Position numbers and translations under genes: made by a program. The notes under the pieces were generated by a model that saw only the letters and a program-made list of their open reading frames with translations, was not told the DNA's origin and searched no databases. 64,000 bases of DNA from Anoplopoma fimbria (lineage: Eukaryota > Chordata > Actinopteri > Perciformes > Anoplopomatidae), in contig NC_072449.1 of assembly GCF_027596085.1 (NCBI RefSeq), positions 26,363,522 through 26,427,521 on the forward strand. The letters are read 5' to 3'. Shown here one piece after another: positions 42,924 to 53,653 of the stretch. The first letter of the stretch is position 1. Every line of letters begins with the position of its first letter.

Positions 42924-45900
42924 GGGATCACATTAAATTAAGAGCTTTAGGTTTAGCTGAGCCCCGCAGTCACAGCAGGAAAGCAGGAATCTCCCAGCAC
43001 TGCTGACCAGTGGGAGCGTGCCAGAAAAATAAATAAAATAAAACCTCCTCTGTACGTCTGGACTAACTCTTTCACACTAACAAAGAGTGGGGAGTGACTC
43101 AGAGCTGCAGTGAATCAGCGAGGCAGAGCCAGCCTGATTAAGTCACCCGAAGTGTCCTGCTTTGTTTTGATCCTGGCAGGACGTGTATAAACTGGCGCTG
43201 CCCTAATGATACCCTAGCAGAAACACCAGGTGTTTGTTGGTTTGTCCATGTGGTGAACAATCCCCCCCTCCCCACCTCCACTCCCCTCTGGATATGTTTG
43301 TGCAATCAGAGTGGAATATGAGCACAATTCAAATTGCACATGCTCTCCTGGAGAAGGAGCGAGTGCAGGCAAAGGGCTTTGAAGCCCAACACGTGGTGGC
43401 AGAGGACATGGATGTGGATAGATATATTTACCCCGAAGTACACATGAGGAGGGAGTTTCTGACACAAACTAATACTAGCCCCCCGGAGTAATCAGCTGGC
43501 TGGCAATGGATGAAGCCGAAGCACTTCCCTACACTCTGCGGTGCGCAAAACACACATGAACCCAGCTCTTGTGAGATTTCCTCGTCTGATTGCTTTGTTC
43601 GCACTCATGAATAAATCAGATGCAGGAAGAGGAATATTCTGATGTGGATTCCTCGGTGGCGGAATTTCTATCCGGCAGAACTCTTGTCGCTGTTGAGAGC
43701 GCTTTGATGCCAGCTGTAGTGTGGGTGAGTTTGCTAAATTGCGGTTGCAGGGAGGAGAGGGAGGAGTTTAACTGCAGGGGGCTTCCCTTCCGGTCATCAG
43801 GTGTTTCTCAGCTTGCAGAAGAAAGGATGCTGAGAACAGGCGTGGAGACGGCAGGAGGAATATTTTGACACTGGCCGTGCATCGCCAGTTTTGACACTGG
43901 CCTTAACGAGCCTCAGGGCCATCATTTTCTGAGCCTCTCGTAACCATGGCAACAGATGTAAGCAGCAAGGGAGGTCGAAACGTGTCTGTGTGTGTGTATG
44001 GAGGAGAAGAAGCCCCAGATACAACACACCATCACAAAACACTTCCTCACTTCCGTCAAACATCAATGGCTAGCGAGGCATCACGCTCAGCGTATTTCAC
44101 CCCATGGATTCTCCGAGCAGTGACATGAAAGTGAGAGCTCATTAGAGAAAGCTAATTGGAGCAGGGGTCCACAGAATGGTGATAAAATAGCAATAGCCGG
44201 GTTATGTTGATGCTCCGCCACACACAAGCTGGTTTCACTTCCACGGGGGGAGGAGGCAGGTAGAACACAAGGCTTCAGCAGGAGTTCAGATACTTTGCTG
44301 CAAAGCCAAGAAAGCGTCTCCCACCTCACCTGAGATCCCACTTCAGGAGGAGGCATCACAGACCGCGAGAGGTTGGCCAATTAGCGCGGAATAATTACAA
44401 ACATCTGCTTCTGAGGAGCTGAAAAACAAATACCCGGACTACTAAAAATATCCGTATTTAGTACGTGCATGCGAGGCAAACTGCAGAGCTCGGGTCTAAA
44501 AAATAAAATAAATGTATTATTATGCTCTCTGACACATGAACTATATATGTACAATAGCTCCGTATACTATGCACACGTTATTGATGAACAAAGATATTCA
44601 CTTTGTATTTGATCTGAGACTAACTCTGAAGGTCGGAGCAAAGCTGCAGGGAGAAAATAGACGATATCGTCCTCACAGATCAGTGATGACTAAGGAGCTC
44701 CCTCACACTGCCCTACTTATGTTCGAGTTGACCGGAAGTTATTTGATGTCAACATGAGGCTATGTTCTAATAGATCCAGATGTCTATTATAATGGTCAGT
44801 TAAGAGTTTGTTTTGTTCCCTTATGCATTTCATTTCAGTGTCCAGTGTTGCTGCTTTGAAGAATAAAGACTACAATAGTGAACTTCCGTGTCTCAGAAGT
44901 GTCTCATTCTCGCAGCAACTGATTGACAATAAGACTGACAGGAAAGGTTCGCCACAAAAAAAGGCAATGGTATGAAATATTAGCGCTCAGTCCCGTGTTC
45001 ATTCTCACTCCAGAGAACTGTGAAAACACTGAAAGAAAACACAGCAGTATATTCAATAAGACTATGTCAGCTCATCCTTCAAAAATATTCCACAGAGTCA
45101 TTGTTCAGTTGCCGTGCATAGCAGGTACTGTCCATATAGATAAAAGGTTATTATATTCAAAAAATGCATGTAAAAACTAAAGTCCTTGAAAATGGCTATG
45201 AACACTAGTGTAACACAACAATGAGATTTGCTATCCTTAAGAACCAATCATCTGTTTTGAGGATTATGTGAAACGATTTCATTATTTTAAAATGATACAT
45301 TACAACAACAATGCATAACACTCCAGACTTATTATACGTTCAGGCCCTTTGAATTCAATCAGTGCTGTATGATGTTTCTGTTTGCATAGTAACTCATTCA
45401 ATACATACTGCTGTTGCAGAAGGCAAGAAGCTGATATATTTGCATGGATGGCTGCTGTCTTCAAACAGGTAAAGACGGACCTTTCAAAGTGTACCGAGAC
45501 TGCCTTGTGGAATTCTAGCCATCAGGAGAAAAAGTAATTAGATTGTGACACCATTAGATTAATGGGATTTCTGCTTTATTGAGTAAAGCACGGTGGAATA
45601 GATGGGACAGACATGAGAATAATGGAAAGAAATGTGTTTTTTTCATGCATTTTGTTGTTTCTGCAGCATAACGTTTGAATCATCCGCAGTGCTGTCACCA
45701 TTTATTTTTCTCTCTGTTAATAGGGGTTTTAAATGCCTAATGCTGGTTTCCTGGTCTTGTGTGTGCATTTCTTTGCGTAAAAAGTTTATTATGCAACACG
45801 ATTCGGCACATCTTCACAAGATCAATTCCATGTTTGGTCGTCTGGTGTTTTAAGTACGGCTGGAGTAACGCTGCTGTGGTCACAACCTGTGATACAATAA

Positions 45901-48569
45901 CAGTGTGAATAGTTCAGCACTCAAACGATAAGTGAATTTGGGTTAGTTTAGTTGATAAGCAATTAAAGTCATTATGTGTAAGATTTGAATGTTTCTTTCT
46001 TTGGCACCATCCTATGGTATTTTTTACCAGAACCCTGTGGACATTATAACACAAAGCAATAAGCAGAATTCAATTCCACTGAAGGTTTATTCAAATTATT
46101 ACAAATATATTTTTACGATTGAACAGTTTTAGTGTCACCAACAGCTGGTTAGCTTATCTCCCAACCACTTACATCGATCCCCTTTACTCTGCGGCGTCTT
46201 GGTTTGCATATTTTGGGATTTGACAGCATGAATGCAAAAGTCCTCCCTCCCCTCTGGAGGCCAAAACTAGCCAAGAATCATCTCATGTCTGTGCACCCTT
46301 TGTAGGACGAGGACAGCTCAAATCATCGCGGCCATCTGACTCCCATCTGGGTCCGTTTGCACTAATCACACTCCGCCAGGGAGGGACCCCCATGGTGCCC
46401 CTAATGTTGACGACCCTTGAAGGGAACATAACTTTGTCAAAGATTTCTGGGAGCAGGAATGCCACCCAGCAGTTAGAAACCCTGGTATTTTCCTGAGAAA
46501 AGGGTCCCTGGGGTCTTTTTTAAAATTTAAGGCCTTAAAAATCTGACAACGGATAAAAACACACACAAACAAAATGTGCGGATCAACTTTAAGCCTCTAA
46601 ATGTTGCTCAGTCTCTGGAAAAACAATCAGCATTCAGGCCCAAGGTTGAGGTCCAAGTTGTAGAAGAACAGTTAGGGTTAAGGGTTAGCAATTTAGTGGA
46701 TGAACCAAAGAGCTGACTTTGTTGACGCAGTGACAGTGGCCAACAGCTGTGCCCTGAAACCAGATCAGATTTTCATTTCTTCTTTCAGTTCTGAAAGCGT
46801 CCCTCTTGGCCTGGGAAGTTGACAACTATCTGCCCACGACAAATGTATCTGAAACTTAAAATATATATCTGAATAAAAAGTGTTACAAATGTTCCGCTTC
46901 TTCATGCCCGTTTGGCAGCCAGCACACATGTTGTATCCATGTTCCAGTGAAAAGACATGATTGTTTGAATTGTCAAAGCTTCCTTGCTGTGCTAAAACAA
47001 AGTTTAAGGGTTTTTATTCCAAAACATTTAGCTTCAGCCTTGTGTGAAGCAGACTGGGCCTAATATGTCCCGCAGTGCTGCAGTCAATCTGCTGGTTTTG
47101 TTATGGCCGTGGAAGAGTTGTGCTTGTGCCTAAGAAGCTGATACACTGGTACGTAACCTCAGTGGGATTACTCGCGCTGCATACCCAAATAAGGCAAGAG
47201 CTCCCCGGTTTGTCCGTCTGACGTTCTCAGACGTGAAGCGCAGTAACTGGAAGGGTCAGACAGCCTGCGGAATCTCTCCAGATTCTCGGAACAGTGGAAA
47301 GTTGCTCAGCCGCTCGTGATGTCTGCCTTTTATCTCACTCTGGTTTGGGCTAATGTTCAGCGTGTGGATGGGGGGAGGGGGGGATGGGCCGTAGGAGGAG
47401 AGAGCCATTAGGAGGAAGTGGTCGGAGGAAATAAGAAGTAGTGGGAGTGACGGGGGCTGTGGCTTTTAAGAAACCATTTTATAAACATAGAGAGTCGGCG
47501 CAATAACACTGAGCACTGTGATGGCGGAGAGAGAGAAAGAGATGGCAGCAGAATGTGCTGTTTCATTATGGTAGATACATGTGATGGTTGAGAAATAAAG
47601 CGACAATGGTTATTTAGTCTGGGGCAGTAAAAAAATAAGAGTGATTGATGTTCACACCTCGGCACCGAGAAGAGAAATAGTCCCTTTACATTGCAGCATG
47701 GCTTTTGAAGACGCCAATGAAGTGCAGTAGAATGACTACTTTTGCAGACCAGTGGCTGTCAAGTCCTGTTGAATAAATCAAGATGGATGAAGGGTGCGAC
47801 TTTGAGGCTGGAATGTCCCTCACAGGGTTTGGGCTTGAACCAAATGATTCACAGAGTCCGGCGTAGAGTTAGCAGCGGACTCAGAAACTCAGTGGGAGTT
47901 CTGTGTAAGGGCTTGAGTTCTACCAACGCGGTCATGTGTGATCTCATCAAGGGAGAGACCACAAACAAGCTGCTGTACTTTCATTTTATGCCTTTGCGTT
48001 GGCCGGGAATGAAAGCCAGGGCTTGTAGCAAAAAAGCCCACACTGTTCTTTGCAGTCTGACAACTTATCCACTGTGGAACCGCCTTCAAGCAGCACTCTG
48101 CCGAACCCCTACTGATATCAATCAACTATGGCCAATAGGCTAGAAGAGGAATGCATTGCATGTAACAGGAATACAGTAATCTGATTACAAAAAAGGTGAA
48201 TGCAGAATTATCTTTGAAGGGAGAACAGCAGACTGCACACTCTCACTGATCATCTTTTTGAACTCACAAGTCTTAATATCTTTTAATATCACACCTGCAA
48301 ACTGATGTCTCTGTTCTTACACCTTATCAGACTAATGAAGACAATTCTTCTGGCAGTGTCATGTTTGACTTATAATTAATGATATACATGCTGTTGGGGG
48401 GGGGGGGGGGGGGGATGAGAGGCGGTGTGAGAATTATCAGGAATTATCTTCCGCTATTCAGTTGCTAATTGCGCGTGCCCTGTCGGCGGTTTCTTACCTT
48501 CGCAGCGCCGATTTGCTCCTTCCGAAATTTTTCCAGGGGAGTAATCAACACATCATCAGCATTCTGAAT
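27006..48569 (-). CDS. arhgap42: arhgap42 (GRAF3), Rho GTPase-activating protein 42, N-terminus outside window
   Basis: Twenty-one minus-strand exons join in frame to 775 aa plus stop. The order is BAR domain (from [19 protein letters not shown]), PH domain ([12 protein letters not shown] to [11 protein letters not shown]), RhoGAP domain ([15 protein letters not shown] to [13 protein letters not shown]), Ser/Pro-rich linker, and C-terminal SH3 ([17 protein letters not shown] to IPENYVVFL). It is a membrane-binding protein that promotes GTP hydrolysis on RhoA; the human orthologue affects vascular tone. The Arg in [10 protein letters not shown] is the arginine finger. About 107 residues of the BAR N-terminus (probably three exons) lie beyond position 64000. 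The SH3 sequence ([18 protein letters not shown]) and synteny identify ARHGAP42 rather than ARHGAP26 or ARHGAP10. Confidence 0.95.
27972..28051 (-). CDS. arhgap42: arhgap42 exon, SH3 first half
   Basis: [20 protein letters not shown], then GAHFSN. The ALYDY position is replaced by AMYSC, as in the GRAF family. Confidence 0.96.
28143..28205 (-). CDS. arhgap42: arhgap42 short exon before SH3
   Basis: [20 protein letters not shown], aligning with the recalled human VAAKAQLFENVGSPKPVSSG. Acceptor TTTCAG, donor GTACTG. Confidence 0.9.
29180..29222 (+). mobile_element. LINE-like 3' tail fragment
   Basis: gcgggactaattaaggatta followed by TTATC repeats resembles the tails at 5970 and 6225. Only the tail is present, inside an arhgap42 intron. 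Confidence 0.45.
29501..29657 (-). CDS. arhgap42: arhgap42 exon, Ser-rich
   Basis: [20 protein letters not shown], then [19 protein letters not shown] and NGYQRPGSV. The acceptor is CTCAAG; the donor GTAATG is fixed by phase. Confidence 0.92.
29975..30364 (-). CDS. arhgap42: arhgap42 long Ser-rich exon
   Basis: [32 protein letters not shown] and [20 protein letters not shown]. Probably disordered and phosphorylated; 130 codons. Confidence 0.93.
30638..30788 (-). CDS. arhgap42: arhgap42 exon, Pro-rich linker
   Basis: [20 protein letters not shown], then [17 protein letters not shown]. Donor GTGAGT. Confidence 0.93.
31212..31371 (-). CDS. arhgap42: arhgap42 exon, RhoGAP end
   Basis: [20 protein letters not shown], then [20 protein letters not shown]. 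Contains the conserved N-L-x-x-x-FGPTL motif. Confidence 0.96.
31607..31712 (-). CDS. arhgap42: arhgap42 exon, RhoGAP
   Basis: [20 protein letters not shown], then [14 protein letters not shown]. Donor GTACGT. Confidence 0.95.
32445..32503 (-). CDS. arhgap42: arhgap42 exon, RhoGAP
   Basis: [19 protein letters not shown]. Typical RhoGAP LSEPLMT motif. Confidence 0.95.
32695..32779 (-). CDS. arhgap42: arhgap42 exon, RhoGAP
   Basis: [20 protein letters not shown], then SGLKNYL. The acceptor is AATAG at 32780; phase excludes the nearer CCAAG. Confidence 0.92.
33498..33572 (-). CDS. arhgap42: arhgap42 exon, arginine finger
   Basis: [20 protein letters not shown], then MTTVF. The catalytic Arg finger is in GLYRIGG. 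Confidence 0.95.
33743..33805 (-). CDS. arhgap42: arhgap42 exon, RhoGAP start
   Basis: [20 protein letters not shown]. Confidence 0.94.
34140..34179 (-). CDS. arhgap42: arhgap42 short linker exon
   Basis: [13 protein letters not shown], 13 codons plus one base. It restores phase between flanking exons. Confidence 0.88.
34487..34565 (-). CDS. arhgap42: arhgap42 exon, PH end
   Basis: [20 protein letters not shown], then MDGKEP. Confidence 0.95.
34566..37499 (-). other. arhgap42 intron
   Basis: About 2.9 kb without recognised coding sequence. Includes a (TG)17 run at 37068-37101. Confidence 0.6.
37068..37101. repeat. (TG)17 microsatellite
   Basis: 34 bp of TG in an arhgap42 intron. Confidence 0.95.
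37500..37609 (-). CDS. arhgap42: arhgap42 exon, PH
   Basis: [20 protein letters not shown], then [16 protein letters not shown]. Donor GTCTGT. Confidence 0.95.
38227..38327 (-). CDS. arhgap42: arhgap42 exon, PH
   Basis: [20 protein letters not shown], then [13 protein letters not shown]. Confidence 0.93.
38689..38818 (-). CDS. arhgap42: arhgap42 exon, BAR-PH link
   Basis: [20 protein letters not shown], then [19 protein letters not shown]. Start of the PH domain. Confidence 0.95.
39641..39745 (-). CDS. arhgap42: arhgap42 exon, BAR end
   Basis: [20 protein letters not shown], then [13 protein letters not shown]. Donor GTAAGT. Confidence 0.95.
41103..41213 (-). CDS. arhgap42: arhgap42 exon, BAR
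   Basis: [20 protein letters not shown], then [13 protein letters not shown]. Donor GTAAGA. Confidence 0.95.
41461..41562 (-). CDS. arhgap42: arhgap42 exon, BAR
   Basis: [20 protein letters not shown], then [14 protein letters not shown]. Donor GTAAAA. Confidence 0.95.
42871..42920. repeat. (CA)25 microsatellite
   Basis: 50 bp of CA. Confidence 0.95.
48396..48414. repeat. G19 homopolymer
   Basis: Nineteen consecutive G, 84 bp from the arhgap42 exon at 48498. Could form a G-quadruplex. Confidence 0.9.
48498..48569 (-). CDS. arhgap42: arhgap42 exon, BAR
   Basis: [19 protein letters not shown] plus IGAAK. First arhgap42 exon seen in the window. Phase 0 at both ends. Confidence 0.95.
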
Positions 48570-51191
48570 CTGAAATGAGAAATAAAGAAAAAAATACAGA
48601 CACAAGTCAGACTGAGAGCTGTGAACTGACTTACTGTTACCTTCGGAACAATTCAAAACGACTTGTAGACCCTGTAGATATCATGAAAACTTTTAATCTA
48701 GTCGTCATTCAGCTTTATTACAATGGACTTGCTTCACCAATGTGCCAGAAAGTGTATGACACACAGGAAATTATAGCCTAGAGAATTATCCAGCCCGAAT
48801 CAAATACAGATGCATTGAGTCCAAACACAAGTGGAGGAAAGAGCAATCACATTCATTAATATCTCCTAAGCCTGCGACAATGAACAATGTGCTGCTGTGA
48901 GGTACCCAGAATGAGTACAGCAGAGATAAGAGATAGAGCACTCAACAATGGTTCTGCGCGACAGAAGAAGATGGAGCCGTTTTATATGAGCTGTGAAGCA
49001 CCGGCCTCGTCAAACCCTCGCTGAATTATGACACGGCACGGGAGATGAGGGAGCTCTACAACCGCAGCCTGCGATGCATTTAAATGTTTGAGGTATGTCC
49101 TCACATATTGGTGACCTCTCCCGCATCTTGACTGTAGTAAAAAGGTCTCTCCTGGAGCCTCCACCTTCTCATTGCAGACAGAAACAGATTAGGGGAGATA
49201 TATTGTGCCAATTACAGTCTGCGCCCAATCCTCTGCGAGTGAACGTTTCGGAAAAGGTGCCATTAAGGTGCTTCTGAATTTCCCCGAAGATGGGCTTTTC
49301 AGCCACAGAGATCAGATGACATCAGACCGGCCGGGGCTGCTCTCCGGGAGGCACCGTCACAAACGACATGGCTCTTAGGTTGATTTAAGGTGTTGTTCTG
49401 TGTGCTGAGTGTGTGTGATAAACTAAAGGGCTGAGCTCCATAATACATCTATGATACCAGCACTAATTTAGAGGTGTCGGCTCAGATGGACTGTCAGTTT
49501 CCCGGCTACAGTCCTCTGCACACACACACACACCGTCTTGGGACAGAGTTTTTGTTTTGAACCATTAATCACGGCGCATTTTCATTGTCCCAAAATAACC
49601 CTGTCAGCTCCATCACCCAACCAGAACGAGTGGCTTCAGAAGGGAGCTAAAATCTCTCTGAAGCCTGCAATGTCTCCATCTCCTTTTACATGCAGTGTTG
49701 TGGGATGATGTGAGCTTGTAGTGTTAACTCCTAGCTTTGTTGTAATAATGTACTTTAATTACACCTTGGTATTTGTGGTCCTTCAAATATAGAAGTTTCA
49801 CACTCACAACCACAATCTTGTTCCGATTATGTTGGTTACACTATATTACAATTGCAATATATATATACCACATTTGGTGTATAGTGAGAAGTAAGCTGAG
49901 ATTTCACACATCATGAATCATCGTTTTGCACCATTACTGAAGGGTGCAATGTTGCATAATAATCGTTTGTACATTAAGAAAAAGCCAAATATTGCATTGA
50001 CTTTGCAAAAAGTATTGCACAAGCAACAGTTTTTTGTTCCATTCTGGTCATTTTGATCAAAACAAAATGAACAAAAAATCTAAAGTGGTAAGTGAGTAAA
50101 GTGTAATCCTGCTGAAACGATCAATTGATTAGTTCTATTGGGATAACTGTCATTCATCAAGTATACATACAAATAGTATTACTGGTTTCATTGACTGTTG
50201 GTGATACTTAATATTTTTAGTTTTTGCAACTTTTGACAACTCAACACTGAATATTCATTGGACTAATAGAAAAAATTATCAACAAGAAAAGTGCACTGAG
50301 CAGAGTGCTCCCCTCCCAAACAAAGAAGAGTTGAATCTCAATTATATCAATTGTCCCTCTCGGCTTCCATAGAGTCAAGATGGCGGCGAATATTACCAAA
50401 CCTGAGCTCTTGTATTGTGACTAACTTTCATAGATCATACCATAGAGGTTACGGAACTAATATGCAGATGCTCCGGTTCAAAATGAGACCAAATGCCAAA
50501 ATGCGGCCGGCAACAGACCAGGTCAGGCTGGTTTTTGCCAGAAAAGCATTTTGCTTCTGAAGCAATTGGGGATCACTTGTGGCCCCTAGAGGCCGGTTAA
50601 GAGGAGTGGGGAGTCAGCAGTAATTGATGGTATAAAACAATCAATAAGAAATTGTGAATCACCACAACCAAAAGAAGTCCTTGAGAACAGTCATGGATGA
50701 TCAGATGAAATATCAGGCTGATGGGTCCAATAGTATGCGAGATTAGCCGTGGACAGAGAGACATATACACACACGCACGCACAAACACACGGCTGATCTC
50801 CCCACAGGCTTACGCTTGGTTAATACAACAATTAACATTGTGCCTTCAATGACATACAGAATGACACTCTCTACTCAAACTATAGATAATAACTTAAGAT
50901 AAGGTCATGTGTGTACTGCAAGATGACACTCAAAGCACAAAAGAGGGTGAGTACTGCACATGCAAGGAAATAATTTCTTAAAGATAATGAAGAAAATATA
51001 TTTAAATAATTCAGGGTTATGTTTAAATTTGGGACGCCACCAAGTGTACCAATGAAAGTAACATTAACTTTAATCTTTATTTAGAACCTATTTCTTTTTC
51101 TAAATTTGAATGTAAAATTACTTCACATACAACATAACCACTCAAAGCCTGTATTATTGGCTATAAAAAAGCATTGAAAAAGCAAAAGGAA

Positions 51192-51460
51192 GGCGGCTAT
51201 GGCGTAGTGGAGAGCAAGGTAGTTCTCCAATCAGAAGGTCGGTGGTTCGATACCCGGCTTCAGCAGTCGATGTGTCCTTGGGCAAGACACTTAACCCCAA
51301 GTTGCTCCCGAAGGCTTGCCGTCGGTGTGGACTGGATGTTGCATGAATGTTAGTTAGAGTCTGATGGTGGCACCTTGCATGGTAGCATGGTATGTAATAT
51401 ACTGATGATTGTAAGTCGCTTTGGATAAAAGCGTCTGCTAAATGACTGTAATGTAATGTA
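51192..51460 (+). mobile_element. tRNA-derived SINE with L2-like tail
   Basis: Pol III A box tggcgtagtgg at 51200-51210 and perfect B box ggttcgatacc at 51244-51254. Body tgtccttgggcaagacactt, and 3' tail gtaagtcgctttggataaaa ending in AATGT repeats. About 270 bp, apparently full length. Its tail is the same as in the foldback and array at 18.5-20.1 kb. Confidence 0.88.
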
Positions 51461-52514
51461 ACAATGACAATGACAATAAACCAAGGCAATCTGGTTACAA
51501 GTGCCACTCCATTAGGAGCGTGGAGGGCATTTGACGGTCATCAAATCTAGCTGGTATAATCCCCCCGTCATGTCAAAGTCATCATGTTATCTACTGTGTC
51601 AACAGCAAGAATTATACTTTTCTGCCAGTCTGATAATGTAATTTCCTCCGTCTTATCTCCCATGCTTTCAGTCTAATTGAGCCTGCAGCATAACTGTGCT
51701 TTAAATGTAGATTTCCAATACCACGCCGTACTTTTTCATTATCTGTTCAATGGACAGGCCTATTAAATATACAGCACTGAAAGCTTGTGGGATTATGATC
51801 TAATATTTAGAATTGAATGAAAGCCAGTAAGTTAAATTATTTCAGAATGTTACCGATACCTGAAATCTGAATGCACAACATTTTGATGTTGGACGATCAG
51901 GCTAACTTTAAATTGTTAATTTTAAATGAATTAACAGTAGAGTGCTGGATGGGGCAATTAGTGCACATCATCTCCAAACCGATGCAGAATTTTACACAAA
52001 AGACAGTGCAGTCAGCTGTCAAGATTTAAGAGGCTCAAGATTTCAGATCACTTAATTTCCAATAAGCCGATTCAGAAATGTATATTGAAAGAGGCCGACT
52101 TATTCAAGACTCAATGGATCATTTCAAGCTGGCATTGTGCCGAACGCCCTCAGCAACAGCCTCTCTAAACAGGATTTAATCCATATGAGCGAGCACAGTG
52201 TGATGCTTGAAAGGATGCAATAGCGCTAAGCAATTTCAATCCCAGATAGGGGGAGGAATGTCAATGTGCTACATTCCCCTTGCTCCTGCTTTTACCCCTC
52301 CAAATATCAAGTGTCGCTCTGAGGTTAATTTGCGGAGACAGACCAGGATGCCACCAAGGCCAGATCAAATTGAATCGTGAAAAGTGTGCCAATTGGAATT
52401 TGCCTTTGATATCCTTAGAATTTGGTTGAATGTGAATATCTATTCTAAACAGTTTGGTAACACAACTAGTCTTCTCTGCCTCCGTCCATCGATGGGAAAT
52501 GCACTGCTAGAGTA

Positions 52515-53058
52515 TTAAACAGGCCCTATTGTGCTATTTTCTGGGTGCATATTCTTATCTCAAATTACAGTCACAACATGTTTACATGCGTTAATGCTCA
52601 TAATCCGTCTTGTTTTTCTCATCCTGGCTGTCCTGCAGCACCTCTTCTCACCCTCTCTTTGAAATGCTCCGTTGTAGCGCTTGCTCCTCCCTCCAGAAAG
52701 TAAAGTCTGCTCTGATTGGTCAGCTAGCCCGCTCTGTTGTGATTGGTCAACGTTTCACATTTCAAAAACTCTTCCTCCGGAGCTTCAGCTCCGTCTCTCT
52801 CTTTTGTTGTTTGAGGGCCAAACTAGCTGGAAGGAGCTTTACGTGACATCCGTAACATTGTGACCTCATAAAGTTACGGAAGTGAAGGAGAGAATTAAAT
52901 CGAGCCGTTTCAGACAGCTCAGGAACTTCTGAGGCGGAGGGTAACTCCTTTTAGGCGTGTACTTTGGTTTTACACTCTACGGACCATTTACATGTAAAAA
53001 AATATATAAGACACCAAAGAAGAGGGAATAGTGGAAAAGCATAATAGGGCCACTTTAA
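52515..53058. mobile_element. TTAA-flanked MITE, about 544 bp
   Basis: The left end ttaaacaggccctattgtgc is matched in reverse complement by gcataatagggccactttaa. TTAA at both ends suggests a piggyBac-like insertion. No transposase is encoded. Confidence 0.7.
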
Positions 53059-53597
53059 ACCTTTTTTTCCCAGCATTGCCAACACATCCAGTACATTCTG
53101 TGAACAATATCTCTTCACATTTCCCTCGCAGAGAAGCCTACAGATAACCATCGCCCAGGTGAGCTCTTGCGAGTGTAGAACTCATCAGTTCATCACTTCA
53201 TTGGCTCACAAAGCGCTGCGAGGACACATTTTCTGGACAGAATCATGTTTTGTGTTTTTGAATTGTTTACATTATACATGCATATTGTGTTTCAGATCTA
53301 TTGAAATGGCTTTCAGTGAATAAACTGTAAGGTTGTACATGTCAGATTCATTCCAGGGGTTGTTTGTGCAATTCCGTCCTTATACGCCTATAGGTTATAA
53401 TCATCGTACCATTTAACTGTGAGCGGCTCTGCCTCAATGGTTACAGTATGTAAGTCTATAACTGGGTAGTAAATAACTTTTATAGGCTTTTTGCCCGTTC
53501 CGTTTTGACAATGTCCTCACAATGAAAAGCCAGCTTAATGCACCTAAAGCCCTGCTGCCTCACTGCAAATCAACTGAATCTCTTTATATATGAATAC

Positions 53598-53653
53598 CCA
53601 CCCACACACCCACACCCACACACACCCACACCCACACACCCACACACACACCT
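53598..53653. repeat. CCCACACA-rich tract
   Basis: Imperfect CA/CCCA repeat. Confidence 0.85.

Larger units (their letters stand above)
41563..48497 (-). other. Large arhgap42 intron (6.9 kb)
   Basis: No exon was recognised on either strand. It holds a (CA)25 run and a G-homopolymer. Open frames here (up to 133 aa) lack domains. Confidence 0.6.

Noticed and set aside
46670..46690. Telomere-like gttagggttaagggttag
   Set aside because: Fewer than three imperfect units; not an interstitial telomere array.
47742..48143. 133-aa plus-strand open frame
   Set aside because: No recognisable motif, splice signals or composition of a coding gene. Intronic.
51200..51260. tRNA gene from A and B boxes
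   Set aside because: No cloverleaf or anticodon arm after the boxes. It is the head of a SINE.
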